Origin: Actinoplanes oblitus
Lineage (GTDB): Bacteria > Actinomycetota > Actinomycetes > Mycobacteriales > Micromonosporaceae
Reading direction: 5' to 3'
Assembly: GCF_030252345.1 (NCBI RefSeq)
Contig: NZ_CP126980.1
Span: 6,959,501 to 7,023,500, forward strand
Length of the DNA: 64,000 bases
Below the pieces are notes generated by a model that saw nothing but the letters and a program-made list of their open reading frames with translations, made no database searches and was not told the origin of the DNA. This document shows, in pieces, positions 50,955 through 58,630 of the stretch; the first letter of the stretch is position 1, and every line of letters starts with the position of its first letter. A program made the position numbers and the translations under genes.

Positions 50955-51175
50955 TTGGCTGACCGACCCGGGGTGTGGTTACCGTCGATCGTCCCGCGAT
51001 GGCGGGCACTGTGGACGGACCGCCGAATCCTGCCGCCGATCCACAGACGCGATGAGACGGCAGGAGCGGGGGACCCACCGTTTCCGGCGCTGACGACAGC
51101 GCCTCGGGGTGAAGCCGCGTGTGATGCGGCCGGGCCGATCTGCCCGAACCCGACAGCTCACCTCGCAGGCGTGGA
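50955..51175 (+). ncRNA. c-di-AMP riboswitch (ydaO/yuaA type) with promoter
   Basis: The conserved ydaO blocks occur in order: GCGGGGGACCCACC (51066-51079), CGGGGTGAAGCCGC (51105-51118) and CCCGAACCCGACAGCTCACC (51143-51162), closing with TCGCAGGCG. The aptamer spans about 51038-51175 and ends nine bases before the start of an Rpf/LysM gene. A promoter is plausible at TTGGCT (50955-50960) and TACCGT (50980-50985). In Streptomyces and other actinomycetes this riboswitch controls rpf and cell-wall hydrolase genes and turns expression off when c-di-AMP binds; that is established for the family and inferred here. Confidence 0.9.
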
Positions 51176-51184
51176 GGATCATCC

Positions 51185-51739
51185 ATGTCTCGGATCGGTA
51201 GACGAACGCGCCTTGCTGCCCTCAGCCTGGTGGCCGCCGGCGTGACCGGAGCGGGCGTACTGCTCGCCCCGGCCTCCCCGGCGATGGCATCCAGCGTCAA
51301 CTGGGACGTGGTCGCCAAGTGCGAATCGGGCGGCCGCTGGCACATCAACACCGGTAACGGGTATTACGGCGGCTTGCAGTTCAGCCGCAGCACGTGGAAG
51401 GCCAACGGCGGGGGCAGGTACGCCTCGACCGCGGACAAGGCCAGCAAGGCCGAACAAATCAAGATCGCCGACCGGCTGTACGCGAAGCGCGGGCTGAGCC
51501 CGTGGCCGGTGTGCGGCAAGAAGTCCGGCGTCCACCACAAGGCGACGTCGCACGGCTCGAAGGCGAAGAAGAAGGCCACGTCGTCGGGCCGGACCTACGT
51601 GGTCAAGTCCGGTGACACGCTCGCCAAGATCGCCCGGAAGTACCACGTCAAGGGCGGCTGGCGGACGCTGTACCAGCTCAACAAGGGCAAGCTGAAGAGC
51701 CCGAGCCGGATCCACCCGGGGCAGCGGATCCGGCTCTGA
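51185..51739 (+). CDS. Resuscitation-promoting factor-like muralytic enzyme with LysM
   Basis: 184 residues from ATG at 51185 (GGAGG nine bases upstream). Signal peptide to about residue 36 (APASPAMA). Rpf domain about 37-110: NWDVVAKCESGGRWHINTGN with catalytic E47, YYGGLQFSRSTWKANGG, and a disulphide between C46 and the Cys in WPVCGKKSG. A basic linker leads to a LysM domain (about 137-184: YVVKSGDTLAKIARKYHV ... RIHPGQRIRL). It should cleave peptidoglycan during germination or regrowth. Expression is probably controlled by the c-di-AMP riboswitch in its leader. Confidence 0.93.
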   Translation: MSRIGRRTRLAALSLVAAGVTGAGVLLAPASPAMASSVNWDVVAKCESGGRWHINTGNGYYGGLQFSRSTWKANGGGRYASTADKASKAEQIKIADRLYAKRGLSPWPVCGKKSGVHHKATSHGSKAKKKATSSGRTYVVKSGDTLAKIARKYHVKGGWRTLYQLNKGKLKSPSRIHPGQRIRL

Positions 51740-51903
51740 CGATCGATGTCGTCAGGCGACGGCGGTCAGGCGGGGCGGAAAAGCACCGCCTGACCGCCCG
51801 GACCACCTGCCCACGCGGTGATTCGCGTCCTTGCTGACCACATCCGCAGCACTGCGGATGTGAGGATGTCCGGCGGAACGCGGGTCGGGCAACGGGGGAA
51901 CAG

Positions 51904-53142
51904 ATGCGGTGGGATGGTGCGGCCGGGCTGGCCGGGGGCGTGATCCTGCTGCTGGCGGGGTGCGGCGCGGTGTCCGCCTCGCCCCCGGCAACCGTTGCCG
52001 GCTCGGTTCCGGCATCCCCCTCGGCCGGCGCCGCGGCGGAGGGCTGGGTCGCCACCTGGGGTGCCGCGATGACCGACGGCGGGCAGTCCTTCCACCGGCA
52101 GACCGTCCGGCAGATCGTGCACACCAGCGTCGCCGGCGACGGGGCACGGCTGCGGCTCTCCCACGCGTTCGGCACCACGCCGCTGGTGATCGGCGGGGTG
52201 CACGTGGCGCGGCGGGCCACCGGGAGCGGGATTGAGCGGGCGACCGACACCGCGGTGACGTTCGGCGGGAAGGCCACCGTGACCATCCCGGCGGGCGGCT
52301 CGGTGACCAGCGACCGGGTGGACTTCGCGGTGCCGGCGGACGCGGATCTGGCGGTCAGCGTCTACCTGCCGGCGACCACCGGCGAGACGACCCGGCATCC
52401 GCTCGCCACCCAGCACACCTACATCGGTACGGGCGATCAGCTCACCGCCACCACCGTGTCCGGCGCCACGACGTCGAGCAGCTACTTCTTCCTGACCGGC
52501 CTCGACGTGTTCGACAGCGGGGCCGACGGGACGATCGTGGCGTTCGGGGCGTCGATCACCGACGGGCTGGGCTCGACGGTCGGGGCCGCCCGCCGGTGGC
52601 CGGACCTGCTCGCCGACCGGCTGCGGGCGGACGGCCGGACGATCGGCGTGGTCAACACCGGGATCAGCGGCAACCGGCTGACCGCCGACGGCCGGGACGG
52701 GCGGGGCGAGAGCGCGGCGCACCGCTTCGACCAGGACGTGCTCCAGCGCACCGGGGTCCGCTGGGTGATCATCTCGGACGATCCGCTGAACGACCTCGGC
52801 AGCACACACCCGCCGGCCACCGACGAGCTCATCGGCGCCTATCGGCAACTGATCGATCGCGGTCACGCGGCCGGGATCAAGGTGATCTGCTCGACGCTGA
52901 CGCCGTTCCACGGGGCCGCATACTGGTCGAGTGCCGGGGAGCGGGGCCGGACCGCGGTGAACGCCTTCGTCCGGGGCGCCGGGAGCGGCTGTGACGCGGT
53001 GCTCGACCAGGACACCGCGACGCACGATCCGGCGGCACCCACCCGGTACCTGCCGGCGAACGACTCCGGCGACCACCTGCACCCTGGCGACAAGGGCATG
53101 CAGGTGATCGCCGAAGCTGTCGACCTCGACTGGCTGGACTGA
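51904..53142 (+). CDS. Extracellular SGNH/GDSL esterase lipoprotein
   Basis: 412 residues. Lipoprotein signal with LLLAGC (C20), a Ser/Pro/Ala linker, a beta-sandwich region (about 45-205) and an SGNH hydrolase domain: block I VAFGASITDGLGST (nucleophile Ser), block II NTGISGNRL, block III SDDPLNDLG (usually G-x-N-D; the Asn is kept) and block V SGDHLHPGDKG with catalytic Asp and His. This two-domain form is common in actinomycete esterases acting on polysaccharide acyl groups. ATG at 51904 follows GGGGGAAC. About 160 bases upstream hold only promoter sequence. Confidence 0.88.
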   Translation: MRWDGAAGLAGGVILLLAGCGAVSASPPATVAGSVPASPSAGAAAEGWVATWGAAMTDGGQSFHRQTVRQIVHTSVAGDGARLRLSHAFGTTPLVIGGVHVARRATGSGIERATDTAVTFGGKATVTIPAGGSVTSDRVDFAVPADADLAVSVYLPATTGETTRHPLATQHTYIGTGDQLTATTVSGATTSSSYFFLTGLDVFDSGADGTIVAFGASITDGLGSTVGAARRWPDLLADRLRADGRTIGVVNTGISGNRLTADGRDGRGESAAHRFDQDVLQRTGVRWVIISDDPLNDLGSTHPPATDELIGAYRQLIDRGHAAGIKVICSTLTPFHGAAYWSSAGERGRTAVNAFVRGAGSGCDAVLDQDTATHDPAAPTRYLPANDSGDHLHPGDKGMQVIAEAVDLDWLD

Positions 53143-53347
53143 GCCAAACAGTCCCACTCAGGAAGCTCGACCTGCGGGAATACGCTTTCCGAAGGAAACT
53201 CCACGGTAGCGATCCGGGTACGTCGATGCCGATCGGCCGGCACCAGCCCCGAAGGGCAGCGGGGTATCGGGTTGAACCGGAACCGTCACACGCCGGTACT
53301 CCTCGATGTCTTCCATCCGTCCGCTCGAGCGACGAAGCAGGTGCACC

Positions 53348-54190
53348 ATGACGTACCCGGACCCGACCGGCTACCCGTCCCCGGCTGACCAGAACGGCTG
53401 GCCGGCGCCGAGACCCCGCTCCGCCCCGCCGGAGGAGTACTCCGCGTCCCATCCGGCGCAGCCGCCGGGCCCCTTCCCGCCCACGCCCCAGCAGTATTCG
53501 GGTGGCTCCTATCCGCAGCCCGGCTCGGCTCCCTATCCGCAGTCCGGCGCCGCTCCCTATCCGCAGCCGGCAGCTGCTTCTCACCCGCAGCCCGGCGCCG
53601 CTCCCCACCCGCAGCCCTTCGCCGCTCCCCACCCGCAGCCCGGCGCCGCTCCCCACCCGCAGCCCTTCGCCGCTTTCGACCAGCAGCAGCTCGGCTCGCC
53701 ATGGCAGTCCGACAACCCCCCGGCGAGCCAGTACCCGCAGCAGTTCAGCGGGGCGGCGGCTGACCAGTACCCGCAGCGATACAGCACTCCCCCAGCCACC
53801 CAGTACCCGCACCAGTACAGCGCGCCTCCTGCCGACCACTACCCGCAGCAGACCAGCACTCCCCCGGCCAACCTCTACCAGCAGGGCGCCCATCCGGCCG
53901 CGCCCGGCCCGTATGGGCAGCAGCCGGGCCCCTCACCCGCGCCGTATCACCAATGGACCGCCGAAGGCGACAGATCCGACCCGGTGCAACAGCAGATCAA
54001 GCGGGCCGAGGCCGCCGCCCAGGGCAAGCGCGACATCACCGTCGGCGCCATCTGGCTCGGCGCGGGCATCTTCATCACGCTCGCCACGATGGCCTCGGGC
54101 GCCGCGGTCTACGTGGTGGCGTGGGGCCCGATGCTCTACGGGCTCTACCGCGTGATCAAAGGCATCCTCGCGGTCCGCCGGACCCATTGA
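53348..54190 (+). CDS. Pro/Gln-rich two-helix membrane protein
   Basis: 280 residues from ATG at 53348. The first ~205 are low complexity with Tyr-Pro-Gln motifs (SYPQPGSAPYPQSGAAPYPQ) and HPQP[G/F]AAP repeats, also visible as a 48-base DNA periodicity around 53590-53670. Two membrane helices follow in the last 60 residues (AIWLGAGIFITLATM and AVYVVAWGPMLYGLYRVIKG). Proteins with a long Pro-rich arm and a short paired-helix end are frequent in actinomycetes, without known function. The arm is probably cytoplasmic and disordered. The upstream 205 bases contain no convincing gene. Confidence 0.75.
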   Translation: MTYPDPTGYPSPADQNGWPAPRPRSAPPEEYSASHPAQPPGPFPPTPQQYSGGSYPQPGSAPYPQSGAAPYPQPAAASHPQPGAAPHPQPFAAPHPQPGAAPHPQPFAAFDQQQLGSPWQSDNPPASQYPQQFSGAAADQYPQRYSTPPATQYPHQYSAPPADHYPQQTSTPPANLYQQGAHPAAPGPYGQQPGPSPAPYHQWTAEGDRSDPVQQQIKRAEAAAQGKRDITVGAIWLGAGIFITLATMASGAAVYVVAWGPMLYGLYRVIKGILAVRRTH

Positions 54191-54260
54191 CCCCGATTTT
54201 CTACGATCTGGCCCTCCTCCAACCGCACCAGCCCGCTCCCGTGGCTAAGCGCACGGTGAT

Positions 54261-54290
54261 CCCGGCGCGAGACCGCGAGGCCGCGCCGGG
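54261..54290. terminator. Hairpin downstream of the Pro-rich membrane protein
   Basis: CCCGGCGCG (54261-54269) pairs with CGCGCCGGG (54282-54290) across a 12-base loop, 71 bases after the stop at 54190. A second GC-rich dyad (GGCCGGGCC...GGCCCGG) follows immediately. Confidence 0.5.
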
Positions 54291-54381
54291 CTGAGCTGGC
54301 CGGGCCCACCGGCCCGGTCCGACGGGAATCGGCTGAATGGCTGGTCACGGGCTTGCCGGGGTGGGAAATACTCGCCGGGTG

Positions 54382-54930
54382 ATGAAGATCCACTCGACCG
54401 GCGGCACGGTGACCTATCGGCTCCGCCGCTCGGGAATGGTGCTCCGGATGCTGACGATCGCGCCGTTGGTGCTTCTCGTCGGGTCGGGCCTCGCCTTCGC
54501 GCTGCTCTCATATCTGGGAAAGTCCGCGCATTTCGGGCGAGCCATGGCAGACATCGCTCCTTTTCTGGCGCTTTCGCTGGCCGGCGCCACGGGTTCGACG
54601 GTGATCGGCCGGGCGGGGCGGCGGCTCGCCCGGGTACGGGTGTCCGACTCCGGGATCGAGTTCGCCAGGACCCGGCACGCCGCGCTGTTCGTGCCCTGGG
54701 CAGCGGTGCGTTCGGTGCGCCGGCGGTATGCGGGTCCGCTGACCGAACTGGTGATCACGCCGGACTCGGTCGACTCGGTGATCGTGACCCAGCGCGGCGC
54801 ACCGGTGCAGCGAGCGATTCGGCGGGCGGGGGCCCCGGCGTTCGTGGTGGACATCGGCATGATCCGCCCCGGAGCCGCGGCACTGCTCGCGGACATCAGT
54901 GGTCGCTTGACCCCAGAAGCCGGCGGGTGA
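54382..54930 (+). CDS. Small membrane protein with PH-like domain
   Basis: 182 residues from ATG at 54382 (GTG at 54379 is equally possible). Two membrane helices (about 19-41 and 55-74) are followed by a cytoplasmic beta-rich domain: RVRVSDSGIEFARTRHAALF, VPWAAVRSVRRRYAG and LVITPDSVDSVIV, the pattern of bacterial PH-like (bPH2-type) domains. No catalytic residues are seen. It stands alone, with no Shine-Dalgarno for either start. Function unknown. Confidence 0.7.
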   Translation: MKIHSTGGTVTYRLRRSGMVLRMLTIAPLVLLVGSGLAFALLSYLGKSAHFGRAMADIAPFLALSLAGATGSTVIGRAGRRLARVRVSDSGIEFARTRHAALFVPWAAVRSVRRRYAGPLTELVITPDSVDSVIVTQRGAPVQRAIRRAGAPAFVVDIGMIRPGAAALLADISGRLTPEAGG

Positions 54931-55031
54931 CCGTCGCGGCGACGGGCGGCTGGCTGCGGCTTGACTGATGTGGCATGTGGGGTGGGGACGGAGAAGCGAC
55001 GCGGGCCCGCGGGACACATGAGCCGTGAGCG

Positions 55032-55143
55032 GGGATTCAGCCCGGCGGTCGCCGGGCGGTCTTGAGGTGAGGCGGCCTCGCGTGTAGGCACGGGACGGGA
55101 TTGTTGCGGTTGGGTCGGGGGTAGCCGTACAAAATCGGGTTGG
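55032..55143 (+). repeat. Copy C of a dispersed intergenic hairpin element
   Basis: The 28-base core is identical to copies A and B. Then, 16 bases on as in B, comes CCTCGCGTGTAGGCACGGG, and at offset 94 CGTACAAAATCGGGTTGG. Copy C ends 128 bases before the NYN-domain gene and is oriented toward it. Sequence between blocks is diverged, so the conserved blocks look maintained or recently copied. Confidence 0.8.
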
Positions 55144-55271
55144 TCAGGGAGAATCGCCTACCGTTGGCGAAAAGCGGGATCGGCCGGAAGAATCCCGGAC
55201 CGGGAGTTCCTAGCGGTCCGGTGACCAGAAACCGGCCGGCGTGAGCGGCGAGAAGGGTCAGCGGGCGTCAG

Positions 55272-56057
55272 ATGAGTGTCAGCAGTAACGAGTCCACGCG
55301 CCTCGCTGTCTTGATTGACGCGGACAATGCGCAGCCGGCCATTGTCGAAGGGCTGCTCGCCGAGGTGGCGAAATACGGGACCGCGCATGTGAAACGGGCC
55401 TATGGCGACTGGACCGGGATGAATCTGCGCGGGTGGAAGGAACACCTGCTGGCCTACAGCATTCAGCCGATTCAGCAGTTCGCCTACACCACCGGGAAGA
55501 ACGCCACCGACGCGGCGATGGTCATCGACGCGATGGACCTGTTGTACTCCGGTCGGCTGGACGGGTTCTGCATCGTGTCCAGCGACAGCGACTTCACCCG
55601 GCTGGCGGCTCGGATCCGGGAGTCCGGGCTGATCGTCTACGGTTTCGGGGAGCGGAAGACGCCGAAACCGTTCGTGGCGGCCTGCGACAAGTTCATCTAT
55701 ACCGAGAACCTGACCGCGCCGCACAGCGCCGCGGAACCGGCCGATTCACCGGCCACGCCGCGGCCCGCCGTGGGGACGGCGCCGCTGCGGTCGGACAGTG
55801 CGCTGGTCAACAAGCTGCGAAATGCCGTCGAGGCGGCCTCGGACGATGACGGCTGGGCGGCTCTCGCGGCCGTCGGGCACATCCTGACCAAGCAGAGTCC
55901 CGATTTCGACGCGCGGAACTGGGGTTATACGAAACTGAGCGACCTGCTCACGGCTACCGGGCTGTTCGAGTCGGAGCGCCGGCCGACGGAGAAGAGCAAG
56001 ACGTCGGTCATCTATGTGCGCGATCGGCGGCGGCGGAAAACTGCCGAGCCGGCCTGA
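55272..56057 (+). CDS. NYN-domain protein with LOTUS/OST-HTH-like C-terminus
   Basis: 261 residues. The NYN (PIN-like) domain is at about 10-150: LAVLIDADNAQP, KRAYGDWTG, KNATDAAMVIDAMDLLYSG and VSSDSDFTRLAARIRESG, which provide the acidic triad for metal-dependent RNA cleavage. An Ala/Pro linker leads to a C-terminal ~75-residue domain (LVNKLRNAVEAASDDDGWAA ... FDARNWGYTKLSDLL) of the OST-HTH/LOTUS type, which binds RNA structures. LabA-like bacterial proteins have this layout. It is probably a cytoplasmic ribonuclease or RNA-binding regulator. Dispersed-repeat copy C lies upstream. Confidence 0.9.
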   Translation: MSVSSNESTRLAVLIDADNAQPAIVEGLLAEVAKYGTAHVKRAYGDWTGMNLRGWKEHLLAYSIQPIQQFAYTTGKNATDAAMVIDAMDLLYSGRLDGFCIVSSDSDFTRLAARIRESGLIVYGFGERKTPKPFVAACDKFIYTENLTAPHSAAEPADSPATPRPAVGTAPLRSDSALVNKLRNAVEAASDDDGWAALAAVGHILTKQSPDFDARNWGYTKLSDLLTATGLFESERRPTEKSKTSVIYVRDRRRRKTAEPA

Positions 56058-56237
56058 CCGCTACCGCGGCGATGCCAGGCCGGGGCGGGTCGGCGGCGGG
56101 ATGGTCCGATGAGGATCGGCGGCGGCACGCGACGACCAGCCCGTGGCGGCCCAGAACCGAGGCCGGTGACGGATCGAGACCGAGGCCCGTGACGGATCAA
56201 GTCCGAGGTGGCAGATCGGGGCCGGGGATCGACAGCT

Positions 56238-56528
56238 TCAGCTCAGGGCCGGCTGTTCGAGGTCGAGCTGGAGGTGGCCGGGCAGGCGGTAGCCGTGGGC
56301 GTCCAGGTGGCAGGTCGCGCGGACCCGGGTGGTCTGGCCGGTCGGCAGGGTGACCAGCGAGCCCGGTGGGACGTCGGTGTCCGGTGGGCAGAAGACGACG
56401 GTCCGGGCGGGGTTGACCACGCAGGGGCCGATCACTGTGGGTTCGGCGTAGTGGTTGCCGTACCGCGGCGTGACCCGCACCGTGGTCGGTGCCGGCGTGT
56501 GCAGCAGCGCGAATTCCAGCCAGGTCAT
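56238..56528 (-). CDS. Small protein of unknown function
   Basis: 96 residues from ATG at 56528 (MTWLEFALLHTPAPTTVRVT). Predicted beta-rich, with two Cys (IGPCVVN, VFCPPD) and a third in RATCHLD; PPGSLVTLPTGQTTRVRATC resembles the beta-barrel of small phage head-completion or tail-connector proteins, but no phage genes surround it, so this remains a faint likeness. It lies downstream of a minisatellite that follows the PilZ gene on the same strand. Confidence 0.5.
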   Translation of the reverse strand: MTWLEFALLHTPAPTTVRVTPRYGNHYAEPTVIGPCVVNPARTVVFCPPDTDVPPGSLVTLPTGQTTRVRATCHLDAHGYRLPGHLQLDLEQPALS

Positions 56529-56539
56529 TCTCTGATCAT

Positions 56540-56690
56540 TGCCCGGTTCGGCAAGGAACAAGCATCCGGCCCGGCTGGCGGCGAAGCCGGCGAGAGACGA
56601 GCATCCGGCCCGGCTGACGACCAAGGACGACCAAGCCGTCGAGGACAAGCATCCGGCCGGCTGCACACGAAGACGGCGAGGACCAAGTGT
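56540..56690. repeat. Degenerate ~39-bp repeats copied from the PilZ gene end
   Basis: Three imperfect units (CATCCGGCCCGGCTGACGAC with variable GGCGAGGACAAG) recur between 56545 and 56690. On the minus strand they resemble the last codons of the PilZ gene (ADFVVSRA and stop). The first unit holds the real stop codon at 56690-56692. They separate the PilZ gene from the small gene ending at 56238. Confidence 0.65.
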
Positions 56691-57289
56691 CAGGCGCGGC
56701 TGACGACGAAGTCGGCGAGGGCCTTGGCGTTGCCCGGATCGATCCACTCGAAGGTGCCGCGCAGCTGATCCGAACGCTGATCGATGGTGGCCACCGCGGC
56801 GGTCAGCTCGCCCCACGGCATGGTGACGTGCAACAGCGTCCGCAGGATCGCGGTCGGCAGGTGCGGGCTGTCGCCGGCAGCCGTCGCCCGCAGCAGCAGC
56901 CCGCTGGTGGAGATGTCCTGCACCTCGCCGGAGAGGGCGACCAGCCGCTGGCTCGGGCCGGTGTCGACCTGCGCGGTGCCGGTCGCCGGATAGGCGCCGG
57001 GCCGCCGGGGCGAGTCCCGCCGCTGGACCACCCCGGTCGGGGAGTCGCCGAGCACGGTGATCAGGCCGCCGCGCAGTTCCGCCTCGACCCAGGCGACGCC
57101 GGCGTTGCTGGTCAGCTCCAGGATGCCGTAACGGCGGACGCCGGGGCCCGGGTCGTCGAGGCTGAGCACCGGTATCGGCGGCAGGTTGGCGATGAACGGG
57201 GCCTTCGCGTCGGCGAGGCAGATCAGCGGGACCGTCTGCATGTCCGGGCAGCGCAGGGTGAGGGTGCTTCCGGCGGACACCGTGATCAT
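56690..57289 (-). CDS. PilZ-domain (c-di-GMP receptor) protein
   Basis: 199 residues. An N-terminal beta-rich YcgR-like part (about 1-85) precedes a PilZ domain with both ligand motifs: RxxxR as RDSPR (91-95) and [D/N]xSxxG as DISTSG (125-130), followed by the typical LLLRATA strand. It should bind c-di-GMP in the cytoplasm and alter partner activity; the partner is unknown. A GGDEF protein with an altered signature is encoded at 23.8 kb. A poor AGGAGGCAAC sequence precedes ATG at 57289, a good ribosome-binding site. Confidence 0.87.
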   Translation of the reverse strand: MITVSAGSTLTLRCPDMQTVPLICLADAKAPFIANLPPIPVLSLDDPGPGVRRYGILELTSNAGVAWVEAELRGGLITVLGDSPTGVVQRRDSPRRPGAYPATGTAQVDTGPSQRLVALSGEVQDISTSGLLLRATAAGDSPHLPTAILRTLLHVTMPWGELTAAVATIDQRSDQLRGTFEWIDPGNAKALADFVVSRA

Positions 57290-57309
57290 CGTTGCCTCCT
57301 CCGACGTTC

Positions 57310-57464
57310 CCCTCTGACGTTCTCACGAGGGCGGGCCGGGCCGGGGCGGTTCCGCGCGGATCCCGGCCGCCGGGGCGGTTCCGCGCGGATCGCGGCCCGC
57401 CGAGGCGGCTCCGCGGATCGCGGCCCGCCGGGGCGATTCCGCCGGGATCGCGGGCCGCCGGGGC
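57310..57464. repeat. GC-rich minisatellite after the alginate-lyase gene
   Basis: Four or five imperfect units of about 27-33 bases built on GGCGGTTCCGCGCGGATCGC and GGCCCGCCGGG. The array starts three bases beyond the lyase stop (minus strand) and reaches almost to the PilZ start codon, so the PilZ promoter must lie within or next to it. Confidence 0.7.
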
Positions 57465-58244
57465 TCAGGAGTGCTTGACGGTCAGGCTGTAGAACTTGAC
57501 CTTCGCGCCGTTCGAGGTGCTGTCCGAGGAGGACTGGTTGTAGGAGCCGGCCTTGAAGTACTGCCGGTACGGGTTGAACGACGACGGGATCGCGTAGCTG
57601 GTCCTGGTGCCGTTCACGGTCAGGTTGACGGTGTTGCCGGTGACGTTGATGACGTAGGTCCACTTGACGCCGAGCGCCACGTTGCCGACCTTGTGCAGCG
57701 TCTGGCCACCGTCGGGCGAGTTCTCGGTGCCGAGGTGGATGTCCCCGTTCGGCCGGTAGTAGAGCTCCAGCAGCGGCTTGGTCGACGAACCGCCGGAGCC
57801 CAGGTGCACCTGCCCGACGCAGACGTTCTTGGTGACCGACGGGATCCGCAGCTGGGCACTGAGCGTGTGGTTGCCGGCCAGGGTCCAGTCCGCGGCGCTG
57901 CCGTTGGCGTTCATCTCGCGCAGCTCGGAGCGGGCGTAGTGGGAGTTCGGCGTGGTGACGCCCTTCTCCGGTGCCCAGAAGGTCATCGACCCGTCGTTGG
58001 AGTCGGTCCAGAAGTAGGCCGGATTGCTGTACCCGTTCGCGCCCTTGAGCCGCGCGGGCTGAATGGTGTCCGGTTTGCCGGGCGACCCGGTGGGCAGTTG
58101 GAGCTGCCAGACGGACAGGTCGAAGTTGCCGCCCGGCGGCAGGGCCGGGTCGAGGGTGGCCGCGGAGGCGGTGGTGATGCCCGCGACGCCGAGCCCGCCG
58201 ACGACGACCGAGACGGCGAGGGCCAGCAGAGTGCGCTTGCGCAT
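57465..58244 (-). CDS. Secreted alginate lyase family protein (PL7)
   Basis: 259 residues from ATG at 58244, with GAGG at suitable distance. Signal peptide RKRTLLALAVSVVVGGLGVA ending TASAATL. Polysaccharide lyase family 7 jelly-roll with all three signature blocks: RSELRE (catalytic Arg/Glu region), VGQVH (the Q-x-H pair) and YFKAGSYNQ (catalytic Tyr). It cleaves alginate or polyguluronate/polymannuronate by beta-elimination outside the cell. A perfect TTGGCAA-N5-TTGCCAA dyad upstream suggests substrate-responsive repression. It is single-domain, without a carbohydrate-binding module. Confidence 0.92.
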   Translation of the reverse strand: MRKRTLLALAVSVVVGGLGVAGITTASAATLDPALPPGGNFDLSVWQLQLPTGSPGKPDTIQPARLKGANGYSNPAYFWTDSNDGSMTFWAPEKGVTTPNSHYARSELREMNANGSAADWTLAGNHTLSAQLRIPSVTKNVCVGQVHLGSGGSSTKPLLELYYRPNGDIHLGTENSPDGGQTLHKVGNVALGVKWTYVINVTGNTVNLTVNGTRTSYAIPSSFNPYRQYFKAGSYNQSSSDSTSNGAKVKFYSLTVKHS

Positions 58245-58291
58245 GGGAGAGACCTCGATGCGATAGGGGATCGGCCTTGCCTGAGGGGGAA

Positions 58292-58310
58292 TTGGCAAGA
58301 TGGTTGCCAA
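58292..58310. promoter_or_regulatory. TTGGCAA-N5-TTGCCAA operator of the alginate lyase
   Basis: Seven-base perfect arms (58292-58298 and 58304-58310) flank GATGG, 48 bases upstream of the lyase start. The remaining upstream region to 58394 is AT-richer, with CCTTAAAAAACCTTAAA near 58362-58378, and probably contains the promoter. Confidence 0.65.
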
Positions 58311-58394
58311 TAAAGCAGGCGGTCGATGTCCGGGTCAATCGATCGGTCCCGGTTACACCCTTAAAAAACCTTAAATCGATTTCCGGTACGCCCA

Positions 58395-58625
58395 TCGCAC
58401 CCGCCCGGGGCTGGGCGGTGGGTCGGGGCGATGGGTCGGGTGGAGCGGCGGGTCAGGGGTGGAGCAGCAGGTCAGCACCGAGCCGCAGGTCGCGGAGCGG
58501 CGGGTCAGGGTGGAGCGGCAGGTCAAGGCGGAGAGGCGGGCCCGGGTGCAACGGCGGGCCGGGCCGAGCGGCGATCGGCGGGCCCGGGCCGAGCGGCGAT
58601 CGATCGCTGCTCGGCCCAGGCGGTG
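58395..58625. repeat. Degenerate 18-24-bp repeats in a gene-free gap
   Basis: The gap from 58245 to 58630 has no gene. Its second half is a degenerate array of GTGGAGCGGCGGGTCAGG-like units, more decayed than the other arrays in the window, beginning just past the stop codon (minus strand) of the large membrane protein at 58631. Confidence 0.6.
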
Positions 58626-58630
58626 GCCGG

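Noticed and set aside
53158..53334. Possible small minus-strand gene (MEDIEEYRRVTV...)
   Set aside because: Peptide looks protein-like, but its third codon positions are only about half G/C, far below neighbours, and there is no convincing ribosome-binding site.
56238..56528. Phage head-tail connector gene and prophage
   Set aside because: Only a faint likeness in one small beta-rich protein; no integrase, portal, capsid or terminase genes nearby.
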